Below, piece after piece: positions 7,653 to 16,962 of a stretch of DNA of 64,000 bases. The notes below the pieces were generated by a model, which saw nothing but the letters and a program-made list of their open reading frames with translations, made no database searches and was not told the DNA's origin. How positions within the stretch are numbered: the stretch's first letter is position 1; every line of letters starts with the position of its first letter. Source of the DNA: Bacillota bacterium (GTDB lineage: Bacteria; Bacillota; Clostridia; Acetivibrionales; DTU013); assembly GCA_023439545.1 (NCBI GenBank), contig JAEXNT010000071.1:1-64000 (forward strand), read 5' to 3'. Made by a program: the position numbers and the translations under genes.

Positions 7653-9071
7653 ATGAAACCGAATATTATACTAATCAACTGTGACGATTTAGGTTATGGA
7701 GATTTAGGCTGCTACGGTTCACAAAAAAACGATACGCCTTATTTGGATAAACTGGCGGAGGAAGGAGTCCGGTTTACGGATTTCTATATGGCTTCTCCCG
7801 TTTGCTCGCCCTCAAGGGGGGCAATGATGACCGGCTGTTACCCTCCCAGAATTGGTTTTGGTTCTTTTCATGGGGAAATCGTGCTTTTCCCAGGAGATGA
7901 TCTCGGATTGAATCCCAATGAAATTTCCATGGCGAGAATGCTAAAAGATTCCGGATATAAAACGATGCATGTCGGGAAATGGCATTGCGGCGATCAGCCG
8001 GAATTCCTGCCTACCAATCATGGCTTTGACGATTACTATGGCTTGCCCTTCAGCAATGATATGGCAATTACCGAAAAAAATAATAAGTTTCCTCCGCTGC
8101 CGCTTTTGTACGGAATGGAAGTTATACAGCAGCAGCCGGATCAAAGAAGCCTTACGGAGCGCTACACCGAAAAAAGTATTGAATTTATACGGGAAAATAG
8201 AGAAAATCCCTTCTTCCTTTATCTTGCACACATGCATGTCCACCTGCCTCTTTATGCTCCGGAGCATTTTGTAAAGAAATCGAGAAACGGGGACTATGGT
8301 GCATGCGTGATGGCAATTGACTGGTCGACGGGCGCCATTGTTGATGCGCTGAAGAAATTTGGAATCTATGAAAATACACTGATTATATTCACTTCAGATA
8401 ACGGTTCCAGAAATGATTTCGGAGAAAGCAACGGCCAGCTTAGAGGAGGTAAGAGAGAAACCTGGGAAGGTGGACAGCGTGTACCCTTTATTGTTCACTG
8501 GAAAGGAACAGTGGAGCCGGATATCTCCAGCGAGCTCTTAACATCACTGGACCTTTATCCCTCACTGGCGGCTATTGCCGGCGGGGTAGTCCCTAAAGAC
8601 AGAATAATAGATGGTATGGATTTGTCCGACTTAATGCTTGGTAAGACAAAAAAATCAAAGAGAGAAGAATTCTTCTATTACCTTTGCAATACCCTTGAAG
8701 CGGCGAGGGTGGGGGATTGGAAGCTACATGTGGCGAAACCTAAAATCTCCAGAGATACCGAGGATTTGACGAGGGACCCGGCTGCGGTGCCAAAGCCCGA
8801 GATAGATGATGATGTAGAAGTAAAAGAGCTTTACAATTTAAGAGAAGATTCATTTGAAAGAAATAATGTCTATGAAGAGCATCCGGATATTGTTGCTATG
8901 ATTATGCGAAGGATACAATTGTGCAGAGAAGATATAGGGGATGCCTTTACAGAAACAAAAGGAAATAACATACGCCCCATTGGCATGGTAAAAGACCCCA
9001 AACCGCTTACGGTATATGATGAAACCCATCCATACATTTTTTCAATGTACGACAAAAATGAGATTGGTTGA
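7653..9071 (+). CDS. Cytoplasmic Cys-type sulfatase (arylsulfatase family)
   Basis: Hydrolyses a sulfate ester to alcohol plus inorganic sulfate using a formylglycine made from an active-site cysteine. The 472-residue protein has the sulfatase signature CSPSR (Cys51-Arg55), metal ligands Asp11-Asp12 and Asp249-Asn250, and GKWHCG (Lys109, His111). No signal peptide precedes NIILINCDDLGYGD, so the enzyme should act inside the cell on an imported ester. In anaerobes such cysteines are matured by the radical SAM enzyme anSME, which is not encoded in this window. GGGAGG precedes the ATG. It is last in the ABC operon, as expected for uptake-then-cleavage of sulfate esters (compare the ats systems of pseudomonads). 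Exact substrate unknown. Confidence 0.92.
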   Translation: MKPNIILINCDDLGYGDLGCYGSQKNDTPYLDKLAEEGVRFTDFYMASPVCSPSRGAMMTGCYPPRIGFGSFHGEIVLFPGDDLGLNPNEISMARMLKDSGYKTMHVGKWHCGDQPEFLPTNHGFDDYYGLPFSNDMAITEKNNKFPPLPLLYGMEVIQQQPDQRSLTERYTEKSIEFIRENRENPFFLYLAHMHVHLPLYAPEHFVKKSRNGDYGACVMAIDWSTGAIVDALKKFGIYENTLIIFTSDNGSRNDFGESNGQLRGGKRETWEGGQRVPFIVHWKGTVEPDISSELLTSLDLYPSLAAIAGGVVPKDRIIDGMDLSDLMLGKTKKSKREEFFYYLCNTLEAARVGDWKLHVAKPKISRDTEDLTRDPAAVPKPEIDDDVEVKELYNLREDSFERNNVYEEHPDIVAMIMRRIQLCREDIGDAFTETKGNNIRPIGMVKDPKPLTVYDETHPYIFSMYDKNEIG

Positions 9072-9173
9072 CTTTAAGCGAGTACTTATAGCTATTGCCA
9101 GTCAAATGAACTATAAAGCTGTCACCATGGTATTACTTATTAATTTACAGTGTCATGGGGAGGACTTTGGATA

Positions 9174-11231
9174 ATGAGTAAATATTTTCATATTGACACC
9201 CATAGTATTCTTTTTAAAATGAGTGGGATATTTCTCCTGCTAATAATTATACCGGTTTTAATTATAGGCATTATCTCAACATCAACTGCATCAGAGTTCA
9301 TGGTAGATAAGGCTAAGGATAGTCTGGAAACTTCTACTACCCAGACTTCAAGTTATTTTGATTTAATTTTAAGCAAAGCACAAAATCTCTCTACCCAGGT
9401 TTTTACAAACTCCATGACACAAAGCTACATTGATAGTACTTTATCAAAAAGTTCCGGCATGATCGATAAATTTACTTCCCAAAGTGATGCAAATAACTAT
9501 ATACGTACCGTTTTATACGGTGATGAAAATGTTTATGACATCGGTATTGTTTTGAATAATGGTGACTTTGCCGGAGTACCGGACATGGCAGGTAAATTTG
9601 AAAATATTGATGAAATAGTGTCATCCGATTGGTATAAGACTTTCAAAGAGTCAAAGGAGAAATCAATTTGGATCGGCGACTGCATTACAGGGTCTAATAA
9701 CACCGGGTATGCCTCATCTATGATCAGAGAGGTAAAATCCATCGGAAGAGGTCAACAAGCCGGAATTCTGATTATTGGAATGAAATATGACTTTTTTGCA
9801 AAACAACTTTCCAGTATACATGTGAGTAAAAATGACGCCACATATTTGATTACAAACGACGGAAAAATATTGTCTGCAAATGGCGAATCCGAAGATGAGA
9901 ACACAATTGACAGAGAAATTTTCAAGGAGGTAAATAAGAATTCAGCAGCGCTAAACAAAGGGATATTAAAGGTCGTGGATAACGGAGCAGATTATCTTGT
10001 AGCATACAATAAGTCTGAACAAACTCAATGGACAACAGTTACCGTAGTACCCCAAACCGAAATTCTGGAGGGCGCAATAACGATCAGGAACAGGATAACT
10101 CTTGCGGGAATCGTATTCTCTGTGATAGCGGTTATAATAGGACTTCTATTCTCATTAAAGCTGTCGGACAATCTGAAAACAATAATGGTGGCAATGAAAA
10201 GTGCTGAAAAAGGGGATCTTACGGGACACTTAAAGGTTAAATCCGAGGATGAAATGGGAAATCTCGCAAAGAGTTTCAATATAATGACGTTAGAGATAAG
10301 CCAGCTTATTACTAATAGTAAAAAAGTTGCAGAACAAGTGGGGGAGTCATCAAGAAACATGGTTTCCGTAACAGAGCATTCCCATGAAGCTTCTCTGGAA
10401 ATTACCAGAGCCATCGATGAGGTGGCAAAAGGAGCAGCAAATCAGGCAAGCGAAGCAGTAAACTGTGTCGATAATGCCTCACAATTGGCTGGGAGAATAA
10501 ATCATGCAGTTCAGAGTACAAAAGATATGGGTTTAGCTTCCGAAGAAGTCAAAAGATTTACAGATAGCGGGATACAGGTAATGGCGTCGCTTAAGAGGAA
10601 GGCTGTTGAAACAAGCGAAATAGCAGCCGCTGTTGTTTCAGGAATTAGTGAGTTGAACGGATACATTAAGAATATTAATAAAATAATCAGTATCCTGAAG
10701 GAAATCTCAAAGCAAACTAACCTATTGTCTTTAAATGCCGCGATAGAAGCAGCACGCGCCGGGGATGCAGGAAAAGGATTTGCCGTTGTTGCCGGTGAAA
10801 TCGGGAAGCTTGCTGAACAATCCAATAATTTTACAATTGAAATGCAGGGCTATGTTGAAAGGATAAAACAGCAAGCTGAGGATTCAAGCAGGCTGGTCTC
10901 CAATGCCGATGACAGCATAAAGGAACAAGGCGCCCTGGTTGACCGGACGGTTGAATTGTTCTCTTGTATTGCTCATTCTACAACCGTTCTGGCTGACAAC
11001 ATAAATAATATGGTCGGGATAATAGCGAGCATCAATTCCTACAAGGATTCAGTTGTGGGAAATATAGGGAGTATCTCTGCGGTATCACAGCAAACAGCTG
11101 CTTCAACACAGCAAGTATCAGCCTCAAGCGAAGAGCAATTAGCTTTGAATGAGGAATTGGCCCAAATGGCTCAGAGCTTGAATGAATATGTTCGAAGCCT
11201 CGTAAATTCCATAAATAAATTTCAGGTTTAA
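9174..11231 (+). CDS. Methyl-accepting chemotaxis protein with dCache-like sensor
   Basis: A membrane chemoreceptor of 685 residues. ATG 9174 follows GGGAGGA; an upstream GTG at 9150 lacks a site. Order: N-terminal membrane helix (about 14-36), extracellular double-Cache-like ligand domain (about 40-300), second membrane helix (about 308-328), HAMP, then a long cytoplasmic coiled-coil. The hairpin tip is recognisable: KEISKQTNLLSLNAAIEAAR followed by GKGFAVVAGEIGKLAEQS. The usual arginine of the tip (EVRKLAE) is a glycine here. No CheA/CheW or flagellar motor genes are in the window. Position right after the sulfatase suggests it may sense the same nutrient, but the genes may be separately transcribed. 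Confidence 0.92.
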   Translation: MSKYFHIDTHSILFKMSGIFLLLIIIPVLIIGIISTSTASEFMVDKAKDSLETSTTQTSSYFDLILSKAQNLSTQVFTNSMTQSYIDSTLSKSSGMIDKFTSQSDANNYIRTVLYGDENVYDIGIVLNNGDFAGVPDMAGKFENIDEIVSSDWYKTFKESKEKSIWIGDCITGSNNTGYASSMIREVKSIGRGQQAGILIIGMKYDFFAKQLSSIHVSKNDATYLITNDGKILSANGESEDENTIDREIFKEVNKNSAALNKGILKVVDNGADYLVAYNKSEQTQWTTVTVVPQTEILEGAITIRNRITLAGIVFSVIAVIIGLLFSLKLSDNLKTIMVAMKSAEKGDLTGHLKVKSEDEMGNLAKSFNIMTLEISQLITNSKKVAEQVGESSRNMVSVTEHSHEASLEITRAIDEVAKGAANQASEAVNCVDNASQLAGRINHAVQSTKDMGLASEEVKRFTDSGIQVMASLKRKAVETSEIAAAVVSGISELNGYIKNINKIISILKEISKQTNLLSLNAAIEAARAGDAGKGFAVVAGEIGKLAEQSNNFTIEMQGYVERIKQQAEDSSRLVSNADDSIKEQGALVDRTVELFSCIAHSTTVLADNINNMVGIIASINSYKDSVVGNIGSISAVSQQTAASTQQVSASSEEQLALNEELAQMAQSLNEYVRSLVNSINKFQV

Positions 11232-11369
11232 AATATGGGCTGTTTTGCTTTTTATGAATGCTTGGAATACTGCCAAAAAGTAATTATCAGCAATCGAAAA
11301 ATTTATGGTAATATTAAATAAAATGACTTTATTATGTTTACTTCTAAAACAATAGCGTATGGTGAGGGC

Positions 11370-13139
11370 ATGAAAAGAGCTAATTCAAGCATACAAAAAA
11401 TATTGTTCTATAATTATCTGGTTGTAACGATAATCATATTTTTTGTTGTGCTGATCGCAATCATTATAGTAATGGTTAATAACTCTATTAATGTCTTAAA
11501 GCAATCCAGGCTCGAAGTATTAGGACAGTTGGAAGAGAGAAACAGAATCGTAAGCGACGCTATGAAATATTTGACAGAAGATATTTATAGCGAATGTGCA
11601 CAAAAAATTTTGGAATGTGATCCCGGTGACTACGATAAATTGAAAATGGAAATCGAAGAATCCATGACACGGAATAACGAGATGCTTAAAAAGCTGAATA
11701 TGCATCCAAGCACTATTATCCTGATGAAGAACAACTATGCTTACAAATCCATGGATGTAACCTCAGGCGAGCTTGCGCTTATTTTGTCTTCCTACTGGTA
11801 TATCGATAATACAGCCAATGCAAAAGATGAATTTTGGTCATCCAGATACTATATTTCTGAAAATAAGTCCAATATGGAGATCTGTTATATCAAAAGTATC
11901 TTTGGAGCGGACGGAGAGTATAAAGGTGTTGTCATTGTAAGCGTGGCTACAGATTACTTCAAAGAGGCCTATCGGAGCATGCTGAGTGAAGGAACGCTGG
12001 TTTATATTCTGGATGAAGACGGCAAGGTAATCAGCCACCCAGTCTCTGCTTTATTGGGAACCAATTTGTATTATATGCCATACTTCTGGACGAAATATGA
12101 GAAAAACACAAGCCGTTTTACACGGAACAATACCGATTCGATTCTTCATACCAATGTCTACAGCCCTGAATCAGGATGGACAATTGTTGAAGAAATCAAT
12201 ACAAATACTTTGATCGGAAGCTTTTACGGAATCATTTTTATTGCCGGTCTTCTTTTTATTGGTTGCGTAGCGTTATCAGTCACCGCCTCCTATTTATTAT
12301 CTAGAAAGATTTCCGATCCGATTGTAGCAATATCCAATCAAATGCTTGAAAAGGAATTCGACAGCATCGAAAGACAAACCGCATATAAAGAAGTCCTTGT
12401 TTTAAGCAATATTTACAATATGACCATAGACAGAATGAATGAGCTGATTGCGCGGATAAAGCAGGAGGAGGAAGAAAAAAGAAAGCTGGAACTATCGTTT
12501 TTACAAGCCCAGATTAATCCGCATTTTTTACATAACACACTCTTTTCGATAAAGTGCCTGATTGAAATGAGTAAATACAATAAAGCGGACATAATGCTGA
12601 TAAATTTAATGAAGCTCCTGAAGATCCCTGTGAATGTCAGCAAGGAATGGATAAGAATAGAGGATGAAATTGCTTATCTGGAAAGCTACACATGTCTGAT
12701 GCAAAATCGCTATGAAAATCGGCAAATAACGATGGAGACGTTTGTTGAGCCGGGTCTCGAGGATGTTTTGGTCCCAAGGCTTATACTTCAGCCGATTGTG
12801 GAGAATTCCATATTTCATGGCTTTGACGATACGTGTAAAAATTGTATTATCAATATTCAATTTAAAAAAATGGGCGAAAAGCTGACTGTGCGGATATGCG
12901 ATAACGGAAAAGGAATGACAAAGGAAGAAGTGGATGCACTTTGGCAAGAGTCAAAGAAAAACAGCCAGACCTTCAACCGTATAGGATTGATTAATATCCG
13001 GCAAAGAATCAAACTGCTTTATGGCGAAAAGTATGGGATAACTGTAGTCAGTGAACCGAATCAGGGAACAGAAACAATATTGATAGTCGGCTGTAAAAGG
13101 GAGGACATCGCAAATGGCGAGGATCATGGTAGTAGATGA
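11370..13139 (+). CDS. Sensor histidine kinase, YesM-like
   Basis: A membrane sensor kinase of the LytS/YesM class, 589 residues from ATG 11370 (behind GGTGAGG; an in-frame ATG at 11334 has no ribosome binding site). Order: membrane helix, extracellular Cache-type domain, second membrane helix near residues 290-315, HAMP, His-kinase motif FLQAQINPHFLHNTLFSIKC (phosphoacceptor His in NPHFLHN) and an ATPase domain with LQPIVENSIFHGF and ICDNGKGM. It overlaps the response regulator by 26 nt, so the pair is co-translated. Such pairs in Clostridia usually control neighbouring transporters; the target could be the sulfate-ester operon upstream or the sugar operon downstream. Confidence 0.92.
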   Translation: MKRANSSIQKILFYNYLVVTIIIFFVVLIAIIIVMVNNSINVLKQSRLEVLGQLEERNRIVSDAMKYLTEDIYSECAQKILECDPGDYDKLKMEIEESMTRNNEMLKKLNMHPSTIILMKNNYAYKSMDVTSGELALILSSYWYIDNTANAKDEFWSSRYYISENKSNMEICYIKSIFGADGEYKGVVIVSVATDYFKEAYRSMLSEGTLVYILDEDGKVISHPVSALLGTNLYYMPYFWTKYEKNTSRFTRNNTDSILHTNVYSPESGWTIVEEINTNTLIGSFYGIIFIAGLLFIGCVALSVTASYLLSRKISDPIVAISNQMLEKEFDSIERQTAYKEVLVLSNIYNMTIDRMNELIARIKQEEEEKRKLELSFLQAQINPHFLHNTLFSIKCLIEMSKYNKADIMLINLMKLLKIPVNVSKEWIRIEDEIAYLESYTCLMQNRYENRQITMETFVEPGLEDVLVPRLILQPIVENSIFHGFDDTCKNCIINIQFKKMGEKLTVRICDNGKGMTKEEVDALWQESKKNSQTFNRIGLINIRQRIKLLYGEKYGITVVSEPNQGTETILIVGCKREDIANGEDHGSR

Positions 13140-14580
13140 CGAACCGTTAATCCGTCAGTGGCTGGTGATGTGCCTGCAATTAGCGGGCTTTCCCGAGGAC
13201 GATGTTTCCCAGGCAAGCAATGGGGAAGAAGCGCTGATATTGTTGAGAAAATCGACGTACGATATTATATTTACCGATATCACCATGCCCAAATTAGATG
13301 GTATGGAACTGATAAAAGCAATCCGTGAAAAGGACCCCAAGGTAAAAATGGTTATTTTAACCTGCCATGATGATTTTGCTTTTGCAAGGGATGCCGTCAA
13401 ATATAATGTAAATGAGTATTTATTGAAAAATGAATCGACCAAAGAGGACATCATAAGAATCGTCAATAACAACAAACTGGAATTTTCGGAGAAAAAGGAT
13501 GCCTGCAAAATAAGAGAAGACTTTCTGCGAAATTTATTGCATAAGCATTCCTGCGATTTGATTTCTGCGGAAGAACTGACTGAACACTACGTGACTATCA
13601 ATCCGGGCAGGTATTTTGTGGCCGCTTTCAATAACAGGCCTTATGGTGAACATTTTGATCTTTTGCGAAATACACTGGTTGACAACGTTATAATGTTTTT
13701 TGACGGTATCAATATTACCATCCTGATAGCCAATCTGATCTGTGACTCAAATAAATGTGACGAAGCTATTGCAGATGTCGAAAAGTTGATTGTCAGAAGC
13801 TGCGTAAATGAGGTCCATATTGGAAAAAGCAAGATTTACGGTGATATAAAGCAGCTTGCTTTAGCGATGAACGAGGCAGTGCTGTCATGGGAGCTACAGT
13901 TTTTTTATTGTGAACGCAGCATTTCCATGAAGGACAGTATTTCGGAAAAGCAATATAAAAATATTAAAAAAGGCATCAGTGATAAAAAGAACCATATTAC
14001 ATTGAATTATGAGAATAACGGTAATGAGGTTACAAAAAGGCTGGTCATTGACTTGTGCGAAAGCTTTGTAAGTGATAACCTTTGGGATTCGAGCCTGCTA
14101 AAAAGAACAGTCATCGATATTCTTGAAGAGATCGAAAACAAGCTCGATTCAGATGGCGTAAACATCAAAGATTATTATTTGCACATATTAAATGCCTCTT
14201 ATCTGGTCGAAGTGAAAAATCAAATTGAGAAATTCTTCTCTGAAGTGCCGCTTACTGAGAAGTATATAGCCTGTATAGAAGAGGCTAAAACGTATATTCT
14301 GGTCCATTACAGCGAGCAGGTCACATTGACGGACGTAGCCGGCAGAGCCTGCTTGAGTGAAGAATACTTTTCACGCCTTTTCAAGAAGGAAACCGGTAGG
14401 AACTTTACGGAATATCTACTGGAGATAAGGATGCAAAGAGCCAAACAATTGCTTCAGAACAGGGACTTGAATATTAATGAAGTAGCCGATATGGTCGGGA
14501 TTCAAAACTCTTCTTATTTCTCCAGCCAGTTCAGACGGTTCTATGGTGTCAGCCCCAAAGTTATGCGGGAAACAATCTAG
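13114..14580 (+). CDS. Response regulator with AraC-type DNA-binding domain, YesN-like
   Basis: Partner of the preceding kinase. The 488-residue protein begins with a receiver domain: acidic pair Asp8-Asp9, phosphoacceptor Asp55 in FTDITMP, Thr83 and Lys105. A middle region of about 240 residues is poorly conserved, as is normal for YesN proteins. The C-terminal about 100 residues carry two helix-turn-helices of the AraC family (VTLTDVAGRACLSEEYFSRL, then NEVADMVGIQNSSYFS). Start ATG 13114 follows GGGAGG inside the kinase gene. Confidence 0.93.
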   Translation: MARIMVVDDEPLIRQWLVMCLQLAGFPEDDVSQASNGEEALILLRKSTYDIIFTDITMPKLDGMELIKAIREKDPKVKMVILTCHDDFAFARDAVKYNVNEYLLKNESTKEDIIRIVNNNKLEFSEKKDACKIREDFLRNLLHKHSCDLISAEELTEHYVTINPGRYFVAAFNNRPYGEHFDLLRNTLVDNVIMFFDGINITILIANLICDSNKCDEAIADVEKLIVRSCVNEVHIGKSKIYGDIKQLALAMNEAVLSWELQFFYCERSISMKDSISEKQYKNIKKGISDKKNHITLNYENNGNEVTKRLVIDLCESFVSDNLWDSSLLKRTVIDILEEIENKLDSDGVNIKDYYLHILNASYLVEVKNQIEKFFSEVPLTEKYIACIEEAKTYILVHYSEQVTLTDVAGRACLSEEYFSRLFKKETGRNFTEYLLEIRMQRAKQLLQNRDLNINEVADMVGIQNSSYFSSQFRRFYGVSPKVMRETI

Positions 14581-14628
14581 CACAGGCGGTTCAACTGCCT
14601 TGGGCATTAATAATTTATAGGAGAGGTT

Positions 14629-14667
14629 ATGACTAAAAACAGCGTAAATCAGTTGTTATTGTATTAA
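14629..14667 (+). pseudogene. 12-codon ORF with strong ribosome binding site, possible truncated gene start
   Basis: AGGAGAGG is followed at 14629 by ATG and 12 sense codons (MTKNSVNQLLLY) ending in TAA at 14665-14667. It lies directly downstream of the response regulator and ends where the convergent recombinase begins (14664). The good ribosome binding site suggests that a third gene of the kinase/regulator operon once started here and was cut off. A functional short peptide cannot be excluded. Confidence 0.3.
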
Positions 14668-15662
14668 CACTTTTTTTCTTTTATCCCATTCTCATCCTTG
14701 TTAAAATTTGCGAGGGGATTGCTGTCCACGGCATTTCTCAGCTGTTTGCTGTCGAGATGCGTATAGATCTGCGTGGTTGAGATGCTTTCATGTCCGAGAA
14801 GCTCCTGCAGTGAACGAATATCGACGTTTCCGTACTTATACATCAATGTAGCCGCCGTATGTCTCAGCTTATGAGTGGAATACCGCTCCGGATCGAGCCC
14901 GGCCGCACGGATATATTTCTTTACGATCTTTTGTACGGATTCCTTGCTGATCCGCTGCCTGCGCTCGCTTATAAACAGGGCGTTACGGTCCTTCAGCGCG
15001 TTCACGGGCCTAACCTTCATATAAGCATCCAGGGCGCTGATACAAGCCTGGTTTAGAGGTATGCTGCGCTCCTTGTCGCCTTTTCCTATAACAGTAAGGG
15101 TCATACTTTTTATATTATTGAGATTGATACCGACAAGTTCGGATAAACGAAGGCCGCAGTTGAGAAATATCGTTATGATTGCATAATCGCGCTCGGTAAA
15201 CTGGCCGTCGACTGCATTCAGCAGCTGCTTGCTTTCCTCTATGTTAAGGTATCTCGGCAAACGTTTCAGGATTTTAGGCGATTCCAACTCGGCCGCGGGA
15301 TTGCTGTCGAGCAGCTTGGCTTTAAAAGTGAGGTATTTGAAGAACGATTTGAGGCTCGCTACTTTTCTGGCCCTCGCATACGAAGAATTGTCGCGGTCAT
15401 TGCTAACGTAAGCCATAAAGGCGTACAGATCGCTCAAAGTTATAGTTTTAATGAATGCGAGATCCACATCGGTTATCTGTATAGCTTCGAAATCTGTTTT
15501 TTTATCGGCGAGATTTCTTTGAAGCTTCATGAAGCGCAGAAAAACACGTAAATCATAGAAATATACCTGAACGGTATTCGAGGACTTACCTTTGATAGTC
15601 TGCATATAGCTCAGGAAATCTTTCAATACGGGAGGCATCTCGAATTCATTTATACTTTTCAT
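14664..15662 (-). CDS. Tyrosine recombinase, XerC/XerD-like
   Basis: A 332-residue site-specific recombinase. An N-terminal core-binding (SAM-like) domain runs to about residue 115. The catalytic domain has Arg in NCGLRLSELVG, Lys in GKGDKERSIPL, the H-x-x-R box in HKLRHTAATL, a late His in LGHESISTTQ and the nucleophile Tyr in IYTHL. Size and motifs match housekeeping Xer-like recombinases scattered through Clostridia. No excisionase, relaxase or attachment-site duplication is visible, so I do not call it part of an integrative element. It is flanked by a regulator operon (convergent) and a sugar transporter (divergent). Confidence 0.88.
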   Translation of the reverse strand: MKSINEFEMPPVLKDFLSYMQTIKGKSSNTVQVYFYDLRVFLRFMKLQRNLADKKTDFEAIQITDVDLAFIKTITLSDLYAFMAYVSNDRDNSSYARARKVASLKSFFKYLTFKAKLLDSNPAAELESPKILKRLPRYLNIEESKQLLNAVDGQFTERDYAIITIFLNCGLRLSELVGINLNNIKSMTLTVIGKGDKERSIPLNQACISALDAYMKVRPVNALKDRNALFISERRQRISKESVQKIVKKYIRAAGLDPERYSTHKLRHTAATLMYKYGNVDIRSLQELLGHESISTTQIYTHLDSKQLRNAVDSNPLANFNKDENGIKEKKC

Positions 15663-15820
15663 ATATTATACCTCTGCAAAATGATCGTCATTTATAATTA
15701 TACCTTTTTCAATTAAAACGGTAAATGCTGCATTATTTTATCAAACTACACTCAATTTAAGTCGGACCGTATGGATTAAATCCCTGAAACACACATCCCA
15801 ATAGGCTTGCGCTGATCAGT

Positions 15821-15887
15821 ATCAAAATGTATGCATCAAATCAAAACTGATAATTGTAATCAAAATAGATGCAATTATAATCAAATT
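15821..15887. repeat. Cluster of ATCAAA direct repeats upstream of the sugar operon
   Basis: Five ATCAAA hexamers start at 15821, 15835, 15840, 15859 and 15880. The last two lie in a longer repeat, AATTGTAATCAAAAT (15852-15866) and AATTATAATCAAATT (15873-15887), exactly 21 bases apart (two helical turns). Direct repeats at two-turn spacing are typical AraC-family operators. The AraC regulator at 20444 or the regulator at 13114 could bind here (inference). The remaining intergenic sequence 15663-15820 shows nothing else. Confidence 0.45.
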
Positions 15888-15960
15888 ATAGATATCCGGC
15901 ATACATAAGTTTCCAAAACACGATATGAAAAAAATAATGATGGAAAAAGGAGATCGCAAT

Positions 15961-16923
15961 ATGCATGACCCTGTAGTTACTTCTGCGCCTTTTTCGGGTC
16001 TGAACAGGTCAACTAAAAGAAAAAATCCGGCACAGTATATTCGGAATAACTGGATGCTCTACTTATTACTGTTGCTTCCCTTCGCGTACTTTGCAGTTTT
16101 CAAGTATGCGCCGATGTATGGAGTACTCATCGCCTTTAAAAACTACAATATATTTGATGGAGTCTGGGCAAGCCCCTGGAATAACTTCGATACCTTTAAA
16201 GAAATCTTTGCGATGCCTGATTTCTGGAATGCATTGAGAAATACATTCTTATTAAATACGCTTGACCTGGTAACCGGTTTTCCCGCGCCAATAATTCTGG
16301 CGGTGATCTTGGGTGAAATCAAGCTGCTGTGGTTCAAGCGAACTACCCAGACGATTCTATACCTTCCTCACTTTTTATCCTGGGTCATAATAGGCAGTAT
16401 AGCTCTGCAGCTTTTTGCGCCCGAGTCGGGTCTTGTAAATATGGCGCTGAATAAAATCGGTGTTTCTTCAATTCCATTTTTAAATGACAAGTATATGTGG
16501 ATCGTTACCTATGTCGTACTGGGCTTATGGCAGAGCATCGGCTGGAACACAATCCTTTATCTTGCAGCTATAGCGGGAATCAACCCGGAATTGTATGAAG
16601 CAGCGGAGATGGACGGCGCCGGAAGGCTTAGCAGGATATGGCACGTAACGCTTCCGGGGATCAGATCGACAATTGTCATACTGCTGATCCTGGCTGTGGG
16701 AAGAATGACGCAGATAGGTTTTGACAGGCCGTATGTTTTATCCAATTATTTCGTAACGGAAACGGCCGACGTTATAAGCACGTTTGTTTACAGACTGGGT
16801 ATACAAAATTTCCAATATTCCATTGCAACAGCCGTCGGACTTTTCCAGTCGGTAGTCGGTTTGGTCTTTCTGCTGGTTACCAATTATATAGCAGACAAGT
16901 TGGGTGAACAGGGGATTTGGTAA
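15961..16923 (+). CDS. Carbohydrate ABC transporter permease, LplB type
   Basis: A membrane subunit for oligosaccharide import (CUT1 family), 320 residues. ATG 15961 is preceded by AAAGGAG at 15947-15953; an ATG 12 codons upstream overlaps this site and is rejected. About six membrane segments follow the basic N-terminus (RSTKRKNPAQYIRNNWMLYL). The coupling loop EAAEMDGAGRLSRIWHVTLP is the canonical EAA motif. LplB/YtcP systems normally lack their own ATPase and borrow a shared MsmX-like one, consistent with none being present here. First gene of the importer operon. Confidence 0.92.
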   Translation: MHDPVVTSAPFSGLNRSTKRKNPAQYIRNNWMLYLLLLLPFAYFAVFKYAPMYGVLIAFKNYNIFDGVWASPWNNFDTFKEIFAMPDFWNALRNTFLLNTLDLVTGFPAPIILAVILGEIKLLWFKRTTQTILYLPHFLSWVIIGSIALQLFAPESGLVNMALNKIGVSSIPFLNDKYMWIVTYVVLGLWQSIGWNTILYLAAIAGINPELYEAAEMDGAGRLSRIWHVTLPGIRSTIVILLILAVGRMTQIGFDRPYVLSNYFVTETADVISTFVYRLGIQNFQYSIATAVGLFQSVVGLVFLLVTNYIADKLGEQGIW

Positions 16924-16962
16924 AAGCCGCAACTCATATCAAAAGAAACGGAGGGTTATAAA

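Noticed and set aside
3237..14580. Reading the importer, sulfatase, chemoreceptor and two-component genes as one transcript
   Set aside because: Gaps of about 100-140 bases with no coupling separate the sulfatase, chemoreceptor and kinase; only the first five and the last two genes are clearly operonic.
14664..15662. Integrase of a prophage or integrative conjugative element
   Set aside because: No phage, conjugation, excisionase or attachment-site repeats nearby; protein looks like a solitary Xer-type recombinase.
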